A stretch of DNA of 64,000 nucleotides, from contig OX459095.1 of the NCBI GenBank assembly GCA_949775045.1, positions 25,483,278-25,547,277 on the forward strand, given 5' to 3'. The notes beneath the pieces are model-generated. The model ran no database searches. It saw nothing but the letters and a program-made list of their open reading frames with translations, and was not told the DNA's origin. This document shows, in pieces, positions 21,776-31,493 of the stretch. This DNA comes from Metridium senile. Lineage: Eukaryota; Cnidaria; Anthozoa; Actiniaria; Metridiidae. Position numbers and translations under genes: made by a program. How positions within the stretch are numbered: the first letter of the stretch is position 1; each line of letters begins with the position of its first letter.

Positions 21776-24700
21776 AAAACGTAGCAAAACGAAGCTTCCC
21801 TCTTTGTGTTAAATGAGGACAGCCCATAACCACACGAGATGTCGTAACCCATGTCATGATTCCATGTATCAAAGGTGCCTACACCAATAAAGGCATTCTC
21901 ATATGACACGTTGTGGTATCCCGCTACACCCAACCGCACGTTCACTAGATATTTCACCATGTTAACACCTTCATCGGTCAATACACCTTGTGACGACTGC
22001 GTTGGAGCAAATAGTGCAATCCAACTATCAACCCCTTGTGCTTGAAATGGGTGTGTATCATTGCCGACAATTACACTCATTAGGGATGATGCATTGTTCT
22101 TTAGATTCAGTTTTAACCACTTTATCGATGATGTAGGCTGGCCTTGTTGCTTTGCACCTAGACATATTTGTGTCAGCGGTGTTGCCCAATATGTTGGTAG
22201 GACTACAGAGGTTTCATTAAGACTCAGTCCTCCCTCGGTATTTAGTGATTTCTGTTTGGTCCAATAGTCATCATGATAACTTACTTCTCTCTAAAAGTAA
22301 GAAAATATTATTACCGTTTTATTTCTTATTGAAGAAAATAATCTAACTCAAAAATATATATTTTCTTAATAAAAAAAACAGTCAACCACTCTGAATGCAT
22401 CCTCTTCCTCCAATCTCTCAACGAGTGAGAGAAAAGAACGGTCATCAATAATCAAAGGTAGCTTGCCAATGAAGGCAAAACCAATGACTTGCTTCCCGCT
22501 CAGAAGAGAACGCTTTGAATCATCACCGTGGTTGTCGGAGTTGCCTTTGTTGAGTAACAAAGACGGGACGCGTACTATAGAAATGATCCTAGTAAGTACG
22601 GTCTTGATTTTCAATTTGTTCACGTATCTGGTACCTATTAGCGAAATCGGCTGATCAATGTGGGATGACATGGACGTAATATTGTTGTTTTGCGCATGTG
22701 CAGACATCAGTTTCTCTTTATAAAATCAAAATATAAAAACAAATGAAATCCGATCAACTGTATGTAAGACTAGCCTCCTCCGCATGCAACTCTTGACTCT
22801 GGGCTTCCTTTGTTGACTCTGGGCTTCCTGTGGCGGGACAAAAGGTGGGGGGAGGGGGTGAGGGTGAGAGCAAAAAAAAGGCCGGAGTTCTTATTTGGGC
22901 CCATTCCTCTCCGGTTCGCATGATAAAGGAAACTCAGCAGGGTTGCATGCGGAGGAGGCTAATGTAAGACCTAAGTTATTCCAGTCTACCCTGATGAAGA
23001 CAAGCAGTAGCAGTCGAAACGTCTCGGTCCAAACCTTCGACATTCGTGAATCAAACTAATAGCTTCCTAATATTAAGATTATTTAAAACATAGTATATTG
23101 TTAAAAATGTGGAATACATTTCTCGTCACGACCGTTCAACCGTTATAACCTGTTATTTAACAAATAATTAAGGTTCAGCCGTGGTTTATACTCTGATAAC
23201 CGCACGCTTGGCAATTTGAACACACGAGAAAATGTCAAGAAGCACGAGCTGAAAGCGAGTGCTTCTGGACATTTTTAAGTGTGTTCAAACGCCAAGCGTG
23301 CGGTTATAAGAGTATAAACCAAGGCTGAACCTTAATTATTTATTTTATTATATAAATTTCGATTAAAAATTGTTCAAAAATCGTTCAAAAAAGTCTGTTT
23401 GATTTCGAAAACTTACGACCGTGGTTTATACTCTCATAAACCACGCTTGTTTGCCCAATCAGAGCGCGCGTTAGAATCAATCTATATAATAAAACAAATT
23501 CAATGATCGTGATAGTCTATATATTTCATGCTACAAGGCGTGAAGGCCACTCTGGTCTAGTTTATATAGTGTAATTGGTAGTACTAACTACTAATAACAG
23601 GTAATAACAAAGGAGAATACCGTGTAAAATCACTCTAGCTGTGACGCTACTGTATAATAACACTTCTGTCACGCTACCGCGTTATCACACTACTTATTAC
23701 TAAATTTGAACATCAGACAACCACTCTGAATGCATCCTCTTCCTCCAATCTCTCAACGAGTGAGAGAAAAGAACGGTCATCAATAATCAAAGGTTAGCAA
23801 AACCAATGACTTGCTTCCCGCTCAGAAGAGAACGCTTTGAATCATCACCGTGGTTGTCGGAGTTGCCTTTGTTGAGTAACAAAGACGGGACGCGTACTAT
23901 AGAAATGATCCTAGTAAGTACGGTCTTGCTTTCTAATTGTTCACGTGTCTGATACCTATCAGGAAAAACGGCTGATCAATGTGGGACGACATAGACGTAA
24001 TATTGTCGTTTCGCGCATGTGCAGAAAACTATATACTTTTAAAGAGTTGTTAAGCCTCAACAATAAAATCTAACTTGAAGGACCCAAATTAAGACCACTA
24101 CTGTTGTCAGACCATTAAACGATCAATGTACCACTTAACAAGTAGCTCTATTTTAAATACTGATGACATAAAAACATATGTGTTTTCGTGTCATCGATTA
24201 GTACTAGCTTGAGAGATTTTCTGCATGACAACCTTGTTAAGAATTGTTGAAAATACGGAATACGTTTATTTATATACTAACATATTTACTGTATGGGTAG
24301 TGAATGTGAGTGTGTCGAATATTATCCTCTTGCTAGAGGGATTCGGTAACAACTTCTCGTACCGCGTATATCAACGTAAAAACATTTACATGTCTTCCTA
24401 GATGAAAGACTTTTATCATTAACTAAATTTCTTTATCTAAAAGGAAAGACTGGATTGTATTATTACAAGAGAAATGTATTGTGAAAATATTTCCGCAAAT
24501 ACGTTAATGTTCTACAAAATTACCTTGTGTCCGTTGATCTTCATGGCCAGCGTCCACCCCCCACCTCCGCATGCTGGTATATCATCCATGTGACAATATG
24601 TCATAGTAGTGGTATTACCAGTACGAATATTATAAACACCATTACTACGTGACCTACAATAATAATAAATATAATATATTTCGGTCATAGGATATATTCC

Positions 24701-27700
24701 AACTTTAGTTAGACTACAATATTGAAAGAGCCGTAACTATATACACTCTCTTGTAGGCGACCGGAGATAGTCGCTTTACGAGAACCTTGACACCGGAAGC
24801 CCGAACCACGAGAACCCTATATTCAGCTGCATTTTTGGTTGCCGGTCGCGGGTAAAAGGTGCGGGTAAAAAGGTGCGGGTGCGGGTGCGGGTAAAAATAT
24901 AATAAAATATAATTCAAAACATATTTATATCTATGTATTTACTGATTTATTAATAAAATATACAAAATAGACCTGTTTTTTAAAAGAAACCATGCATGGA
25001 TATCTAATTTAGATATGACATGTTTACTCCTACTTGAATAAATACCTTATAACTGAACATTAACATTAACAGATTTTCAGGTAAAAGTTTTATGTTCATT
25101 TTGTATTTTGTATTTTTGCCCAATTCGGTAGTCTGATGCATAGAAGAACATGCACTTATTTGCTTAATTGATATTGCACATGATTGTTTTGTTAAATACT
25201 GCTTTTAATGAGGTAATAGACTGCGAGCAGTCCCTACTTTACCTCCGGACTCAGAAAATTTTAACTTTAATAAAACGAGCGTGCGGGGATTTCGCCCCCA
25301 ATCCCCGCTCGTCCGTGTTTTATTATATAAATGCTCATTTTTCTTTCGTTTTCCTCGGAATCTGGAGGGAAAAGAAGGGACTGTTCGCAGTCTAAATTAA
25401 AGAGGTAAAAAATTAATCGGTTTTGAATTACTGGGACTTATACCCGAGTTATCATTGATATAACACAACACGCTATAATTCCAATGGTGCATGATCTGCA
25501 CGATATTAATGGTTATAAATTTGACAAACAGCAATAACTTACTTTCTTAGCCGGATAGAAGTATTTGATATATTGTTAAAATGAGTGAACGTAACATTTG
25601 GTAACTACAATTTGCCGTGTAAGTTTCACAACTGAGGCTACTTTGGAACCGTGAAACTTTGTCGACGCAAGCCAAACTACCTCAGCAACGAAGATGTTAA
25701 AACGTTAACGACTCGATGTCAAATACAACCGATAGAGCCATTGGCTGTGTTTTAATAAGGTCCCACTACGCCAATTTGACCTAGTTGTAAACTACGCATA
25801 GTACACCCGCACCATTTACCCGCAACCGCACCTTTTACTCACGACCCGCGACCCACGACCAAAAGTGCAACTCCCCTATATCACATGAAGCCCAAACCAT
25901 GCATAATTTGTAACACGTCCAGAACTGTATATTTTAGTGTAATTATTTTGATAGCATTTTGCCAAAATGTAGCTAGCAGTCCAATTACTCTGGAGCGGTC
26001 GTTTACGAGGGAGATTTATTACAGAGTTAATATGAAAAAAAAAACGGAAATTGAAATTATGGTCGCTTACCGAGAGTGATCTTTAACGAGAGAGATTTAT
26101 TACAAAGTTTATATGGGAAACAAAACGGAAAATTGAAATAGTGGTCGCTTACGAGAGTGGTCGTTAACGAAAGAGATTTATTACAAAGTTTATATGGAGA
26201 ACAAAACGGGAAATTGAAATAATGGTCGCTTACGAGAGTGGTCGCTTACGAGAGAGATTTATTACAAAGTTTATATGGGGAACAAAGGGGAAAATTGAAA
26301 TAGTGGTCGCTTAAGGAGATGGTCGCTTAAGAGAGTGGTCGTTCAAAAAGAGTCAACTGTATTACTCCATAGATTTGCTACCCTTAATAATAGCAACTGT
26401 ACAATATCATGTTTGATAAATTTTCAAAGGATAAATTCTTGCTTTAGACAACAGCCTTGCAGGAACTGTAAGTGTATATTAATCTAGTATTATCTATCAT
26501 TGAATAACATATGAGCAAATAGTCTACACAATATTGTTTACCTTTTATTCCTAATCACATCCCCACATGACAGAAACTCTTCTTCTTCTGAAGAAGAATA
26601 TAACACATTTTAAAATAAACTTCATTTTGTAGCATTTATTAAATCTTTCATACGTAGTACTCCTTACTTTAGTTTCAGAGTAATCATTTTGTTTTGCTCT
26701 GCTGTTTGTATTATTATTTTTTTTTTTTGACGTTTTGTCGTCGCTTTTTTGGTGTTATGTAAATAACGTTGAAGGATAAACTTACTCGCTGCACTTTTTA
26801 ATCCTTCGTCGGCAAGCTCGATCTGTCAATGTAAAAATTAAAATTACTCACAACAATAACCATCATCATTATAAATATTTAACCTTTTTGCATCTTATAA
26901 CCTAAGTAAATTAGAATATGTCGAAAGTAAAGACATTAACTTTTCTTTGTTAATTTGTAGTTTAAATTTAAGAAAGAAATTTGGGTTGTTGACGTCTTCA
27001 ATGCGACTTTGTTTAAATAATTTGAGTTCACTTCACATGTCAAGCTTCTTTTCATTTCTTTATTTGCGTTTCTTCACTAGTAACTGCTGTGAAAAAATAT
27101 TATATTTATTTTGTAAGAAAGACGCTTTGTGTTTTTAGCACACGCTGATTTTAGTAAATGGTGTAATGGAACAATGATTTGGATAAACAAGTACATTATT
27201 GAATATATTTTAGCACTTACTCGGTGAAATATTGTGAAAAGACTTTTTAAATCAAAACTTTAATAAAAACAAATTAATAAGGAACATTAAAGTTGAAAAA
27301 TGGAAAGATATATTAAAAAAATTAGAGAAGAGAAGAGAAGAGAAGAGAAGAGAAGAGAAGAGAAGAGAAGAGAAGAGAAGAGAAGAGAAGAGAAGAGAAG
27401 AGAAGAGAAGAGAAGAGAAGAGAAGAGAAGAGAAGAGAAGAGTAGAGAAGAGAAGAGAAGAGAAGAGAAGAGAAGAGAAGAGAAGAGAAGAGAAGAGAAG
27501 AGAAGAGAAGAGAAGAGAAGAGAAGAGAAGAGAAGAGAAGAGAAGAGAAGAGAAGAGAAGAGAAGAGAAGAGAAGATGAAGATGAAGAGAAGAGAAGAGG
27601 AGAGAAAATCGCAACATCTGGAATCTTATCCGGCAAAAAACTAGTAGAAACGGTACAATTTAATTAAAAGTTGGAATTAAAAACTAAGGTGTTTTGAAGA

Positions 27701-28911
27701 TCAGGCACTAAACCAGGGCGAAAGAGATATTTATCTACAAAAACACGTTCCTTGTTAACAATTTCACTTTTGTTTGTTTTTGAATATATATTATTTCATA
27801 GGAACTAGACTCCTAAATGTGGGCAAATAGGCACTGAACCCATGAAATCAAATATGTAAGTCAATGTAAATAAATATAATACTCAAAACGACAGATCTAG
27901 AAATCAACGAGAATTATAGAGGCTACTAAGGCAGATAGGTCTAATATGTGATTGAAATGATTCTGTGGATTAGTGTCTCTTCAGTTACCCTGGGTACCAC
28001 AGGTTATGTTTTATTTGTTTGTAAATCTGAAGGTTTGTTAATCAACAAGAAATAAACCGCAAAACACTAGGCTCGTTTGGCCAGAGGATTTCTATTGAGT
28101 AGGCCTATTCCGGGCGCTAAGATCGCCCAATATTGGCAACTCAAATATGGCTACGTTTCCTAAATTTGCCTAAGATCTCTCTAGATCGCCCAAGATCGGC
28201 AACTCTGAATACGGCTAAATTCCCTTAAATTACCTAAGGCTAAGATCGCCTAAGATCGCTCTAGATCGCCCAATATTTGCAAACCAAATATGGCTAAGTT
28301 TCCTAAATTTGCCTAAGATCGCCTAAGATCACTATAGATCGCCCAAGATCGGCAACTTAAATATACGGCTAAATTTCTTAAAATTGCATAAGATCGCCTA
28401 AGATCGCTCTAGATCGCCCAATATCGGCAACTCAACTGGCTAAGTTTCCTAAATTCGCCCAGAATAATATCAACGCGATCTCAATGCCCGGAGTCGGCCT
28501 CTCATGATTGTCAACGGATAAATGATGTACACACAATAAATACAAATACTAGAAAAAGAAACTCTTTGCTGTTTCCAGGGTACTTTCCAATAAAAGTTTT
28601 ACCTTTTTCATTGTCAAAGACCTCCTACCATCATCCAGCTTCATCTCTTTTTGTCTTAGTCTACATCCTTTGTAGTTTGAATTGAAATCGATAACTTTGC
28701 AATTTTCATGTCTCAGACATCTCAGAGCACATTGAATAAAACTACTGCCTCTGTATTTCGCTATTTCATCATCTCGTATACTTGTCGTACTGACATCGTT
28801 AACTTTCGTGAAAATAGAATACTGTGTAGACTGCTCTTTTGCGGTAGCGAATATCTGTATGGTATATAGCTCTATTAACAGTGTAAAAGTCCTCCAGAAG
28901 AGTTTAGTCAT
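21766..28911 (-). CDS. secreted PAN + fibrinogen-like protein, USOMP5-like, five exons
   Basis: Reconstructed by splice sites. Coding exons on the minus strand are 28911-28603, 26822-26786, 26587-26542, 24653-24524 and 22290-21766. All introns start GT and end AG, and the phases (0, 1, 2, 0) agree, giving 348 residues. Residues 1-24 look like a signal peptide. A PAN/apple-like module follows with C61, C65, C71 and C83. From C123 a fibrinogen-type start (SCGDVI...SNGVYNI) leads to ACGGGGWTLAMKING at 158-172 and a C-terminal region with YWATPLTQICLGAK. This resembles the cnidarian family that includes uncharacterized skeletal organic matrix protein 5. It is expected to be extracellular; its ligand is unknown. 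NNAS and NVS sequons are present in the last exon. Intron 4 carries two partial copies of the 2.45-kb unit, intron 3 a transposon nest, and intron 1 two satellites. The first exon's ATG is the one ahead of the hydrophobic segment. Family membership is strong; the name is a resemblance only. Confidence 0.85.
22381..23116. repeat. partial 2.45-kb unit, copy 4 (in intron 4)
   Basis: Homology begins abruptly at 'caaccactctgaatgc' and ends at 'tgttaaaaatgtggaata'. It includes the conserved 60-codon minus-strand frame. In this copy that frame is continuous with an upstream ATG (22707), giving 113 codons. The tail matches copy 3, not copies 1-2. A 191-bp MITE interrupts it. Confidence 0.9.
22771..22961. 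mobile_element. TAGCCTCCTCCGC MITE with 9-bp target duplication (copy 1)
   Basis: 191 bp with inverted ends TAGCCTCCTCCGCATGCAAC and the inverse GTTGCATGCGGAGGAGGCTA. It is flanked by a perfect 9-bp repeat ATGTAAGAC (22762-22770, 22962-22970). The empty site (gtatgtaagacctaactt) is in copy 3 near 18147. A 9-bp duplication suits Mutator-like elements. The G-rich interior has 'gtggggggagggggtgaggg'. Confidence 0.9.
23145..24027. repeat. partial 2.45-kb unit, copy 5 (in intron 4), interrupted
   Basis: A short piece at 23145-23160 (ttataacctgttat) precedes foldback insertions. The main block resumes at about 23493 (aacaaattcaatgatcgtga) and ends at 'gcgcatgtgcaga'. A 13-base deletion near 23795 breaks the conserved minus-strand frame here. 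Confidence 0.85.
23161..23492. mobile_element. foldback insertions in repeat copy 5
   Basis: A strong foldback at about 23163-23342 has ends AATAATTAAGGTTCAGCC and the inverse, with gataaccgcacgcttggc against gccaagcgtgcggttata. Next to it a second stretch repeats 'cgtggtttatactct' and closes with 'tatataataaaa', an inverse of 'ttttattatata' at 23342. The two may be one composite element about 330 bp long. Confidence 0.7.
24827..25874. mobile_element. ~1.05-kb hAT-like element nested in the GTCGCTTACG element
   Basis: Inverted ends: gctgcatttttggttg followed by ggtcgcgggtaaaaggtgcg on the left; cgcaccttttactcacgacc, cgcgacccacg and accaaaagtgcaactc on the right. About 8 bp, CCCTATAT, is repeated at both borders, which suits hAT transposition. 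The left end has a tandem GTGCGG expansion. No intact transposase is seen. Confidence 0.7.
25217..25394. mobile_element. 178-bp foldback nested at the third level
   Basis: Inverted ends TAGACTGCGAGCAGTCCC and GGGACTGTTCGCAGTCTA, with an inner hairpin (taaaacgagcgtgcgggga against tccccgctcgtccgtgttt). It sits inside the ~1.05-kb element. Confidence 0.85.
27325..27575. repeat. (GAGAA)n pentanucleotide microsatellite
   Basis: About 250 bases of AGAGA/GAGAA repeat, almost pure purine on the + strand, with a single 'gagta' variant. It lies in intron 1 of the USOMP5-like gene. The RREEK and LLFSS frames are satellite translations. Confidence 0.97.
28115..28460. repeat. GATCGCCCAA minisatellite with alternating monomers
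   Basis: Five monomers start 'gatcgcccaa' at about 28121, 28183, 28264, 28337 and 28412 (62-81-bp steps). Types alternate: 'caatat...ttggcaa' then 'caagatcggcaact', giving a ~145-150-bp dimeric period. It is in intron 1 of the USOMP5-like gene. Confidence 0.85.
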
Positions 28912-29527
28912 CGTGATCTGGGTTTACCAAGATTAAGAGACTTGTGATGACTTGCTGTTGATAGCATTAACTATATCTATTTGCTTAAAGTCAAACGTCT
29001 CGCAGATGGTGCAGGGCAAATACAGCAAGTTCAAAACAGTTGTCGCTAAGAGAGATACTCAAATCGCTAAAAGAAAAAAACATAAAAATCTGAAGTATAA
29101 CTTTTTGATAAATATATCAATAAAATAACGATGCAAGACGATCAATCGGGTAAAATCAATCAAACTTTTTCATGGACTATAGTCATGCAAAATGTTAAAA
29201 AAGGCGCCAAATGACGATTTGCGACAGACCGTAGTCTATACAGAATGTTCAAATGTGACATAAAATGACGATTTTGGTTGCGGTATTACATCCCATGCAA
29301 AATTCTCGAAAATGACGATTTGTGATTGACATTGGGGTTCATTGTATGTCTCCGAGTTCACTATTTTTAAGATTGAATACTCTTTTTCAAGATTTATTCA
29401 AACTCGTAATGGCACATTTGCCTTATTAAATATTCATGATTCCTTCGACTAAATGGGATATAAAGCTGGGTTATGTAGCCTATTAGGAAACGAAATATAT
29501 TTTCCTTTTCGTAGATCCCAGAGTAAG
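28912..29527. other. upstream region of the USOMP5-like gene
   Basis: Should contain its promoter and 5' UTR; no confident TATA box. A short motif 'aaatgacgattt' repeats three times (about 29212, 29265, 29310). Confidence 0.4.
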
Positions 29528-29530
29528 GCA

Positions 29531-29607
29531 GTCTCCCTTGCAGCCGTTCTGAGTGTCGTTACGAGGGAACGTTGCGTGGCGACACTAAGAACGGCTGCGA
29601 AGGAGAC
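29531..29607. mobile_element. short foldback, GTCTCC...GCAGCCGTTCT
   Basis: gtctcccttgcagccgttct pairs with agaacggctgcgaaggagac across a 37-base centre containing acgttgcgtgg. The short ORF drawn across it and the tandem repeat behind it (29453-29722) is not a gene. Confidence 0.7.
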
Positions 29608-29647
29608 TACGAGCAAGGGGATGAAACTGGATCTAAGACTGCAGTCA

Positions 29648-30035
29648 CCTTCGCAACTATCGCTATCATGGTTTTCCTGCTTAGGAAATTGGAAGAGTCC
29701 TCAGTCCCCCTACGGTCAATAAAACCGTAACAAAGAAAACCCAAACCTTCCCAACTATCACTATCATGGGTTTCCTGTTTAGGAAATTGGAAGAGTCCTC
29801 AGTCTCCCTACGGTCAATAAAACCGTAACAAAGAAAACCCAAACCTTCCCAACTATCACTATCATGGGTTTCCTGTTATGAAATTGGAAGAGTCCTCAGT
29901 ACCCCCACGGTCAATAAAACCGTAACAAAGGAAGCCTAGACCTTCGCAACCATCACTATCATGGGTTTCCTGTTTAGGAAATTGGAAGAGACCTCTGTCC
30001 CCCTGAGGTAAATAAATTAAACCAAAGAAAACCCA
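29648..30035. repeat. 98-bp tandem repeat, about four copies
   Basis: Units start 'ccttcgcaactatc' or 'ccttcccaactatc' at 29648, 29746, 29844 and 29941. Each contains 'tcctgtttaggaaattggaa', 'gagtcctcag' and 'ggtcaataaaaccgtaacaa'. The last copy is diverged. Confidence 0.93.
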
Positions 30036-30602
30036 AGGGAGGAATAGGAGTAGCCAGTTGTCCGCGTGATGCAGTCTAAAATCCAGGTGATCAAAAGTAG
30101 ACCTTATAGGATGAGCCTTTTAATTTTGTCATTGAAAACTGATTCAAAAAGGACTCCGCGAGTTTGCAACCATTAGAACTTAAAGGAAAAACAGGTCTTA
30201 CATTCACAAGCTACCTTAGCATGAGTTCCAAACACATCAGTAGGGCCAAGGCATTTTGCTCGAAAATAAGTCCCACAATTTTTAGCTTATAATATATGTG
30301 TCTAAAATAGTTTTATCAATTGTCTAAGGCATTCGCTTCATCCTTCACCTAAAGGTGGTATTTTGGCACGTATTAATTATATTTTATTATTTAGTGTTCG
30401 TGGATGAAGTCAAGAAATGTACTATAACTTTAGACTTTATCAGAAACTTTGTAAACAAATTGCGAAAAGAAATACTTGCAGAAGTTATAAGGACTGATTG
30501 TAAGTTTATTTCCGCGTGGAGACAGCAAGCAGAAACTACCTAGGGATTGTCAGAATACGAGTCATTACCGGCAAAACACTGTCTATACGAGATAGGGTAT
30601 TT

Positions 30603-31190
30603 CTCGAGTTACGCGCTTCGAGCTACGCGCTTTTCGAGTTACGCGCTCGCCACACCCATTTTGACATATGCGCTTAACTCGAACTTGAAACAACGAAACA
30701 ATATTTTCGAGTTACGCGCTCTTGCCGTAACTCGAACTTGAAACAGCGAAACAATATTTTCGAGTTACGTGCTTTTTTAAAAAAAGTAAACAATATTAGA
30801 AAGCAGTATAAAAAATACCAGAGAAACCTGATTTATTCCTAAAAAAAAATAGAATTCGAAACTTGATGACAGCTTTATTACTATTAGCTACAACAAACTC
30901 GTTTTGTTTACTAAAATATTGCTAAGCCAGTGCAATCTGGTTTCGTGTTTTAAAATATCAATTAGTACATAGATATAAGTACAATCTTGTTTCGTTTATT
31001 AAAATATAGACTTACTACAAACTCAGTGTCCACTGTTTATGCAGACTTTGCATGTACTAAAAACACCGTCAGAATTCGTTGCTTCAAGTTCGAGTTACGC
31101 GCATTTGTCAAAATGGGTGTGGTCTCAGCAAAATGGGCGTGTCCGAGCGCGTAACTCGAAAAGCGCGTAACTCGAAGCGCGTAACTCGAG
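30603..31190. mobile_element. 588-bp inverted-repeat element (CGAGTTACGCGCT ends)
   Basis: Both ends contain three direct copies of CGAGTTACGCGCT and are mutual inverses for about 80 bases, including 'cacacccattttgaca' against 'tgtcaaaatgggtgtg'. The middle is AT-rich and unique. No transposase frame. Confidence 0.88.
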
Positions 31191-31493
31191 TTTTTCCTTC
31201 CCTCGGCAGCTGTCTATACACGTGTACAGCATTTGTAAACTTTCCTTACTATATACCAGTACCTCTCGACTATTAACAACCACAGGGAAACCACAAGAAG
31301 ACAAGATGCTACACATTTTTTTAAAAATATCTTTATTTTCAAACGTTGATGATTATCAAAGTGTCACAATATCAGATAAAGATTATCTAAGAAAAGAAAA
31401 ACACGGTAACATTAACAATTCTTGAACTATCATCATATAACTAACGGTTTGAATACCTAGATATGTGTTATAGGATGGTTTACGCGTACATAT

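Larger units (their letters stand above)
24725..26360. mobile_element. GTCGCTTACGAGAG element (copy 2) with nested insertions, in intron 3
   Basis: The left end (ctctcttgtaggcgaccgga) and right end (ggtcgcttaagagagtggtc ... agagtcaactgta) match the ends of the copy at 256-516. The right half holds four tandem ~88-bp blocks of 'ggtcgcttacgagagtggtc' plus 'gagatttattacaaagttta'. A ~1.05-kb element sits inside it. It lies between coding exons 4 and 3 of the USOMP5-like gene. Confidence 0.78.

Noticed and set aside
21166..21784. Two overlapping + strand frames with CHATILIHY-type repeats
   Set aside because: Minisatellite open in more than one frame; a by-product of a period divisible by three.
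27252..27644. RREEK and LLFSS repeat frames on both strands
   Set aside because: Pentanucleotide microsatellite; open in several frames by composition.
29453..29722. 89-codon + strand frame
   Set aside because: Crosses a foldback and a 98-bp tandem repeat; not conserved between repeat units.
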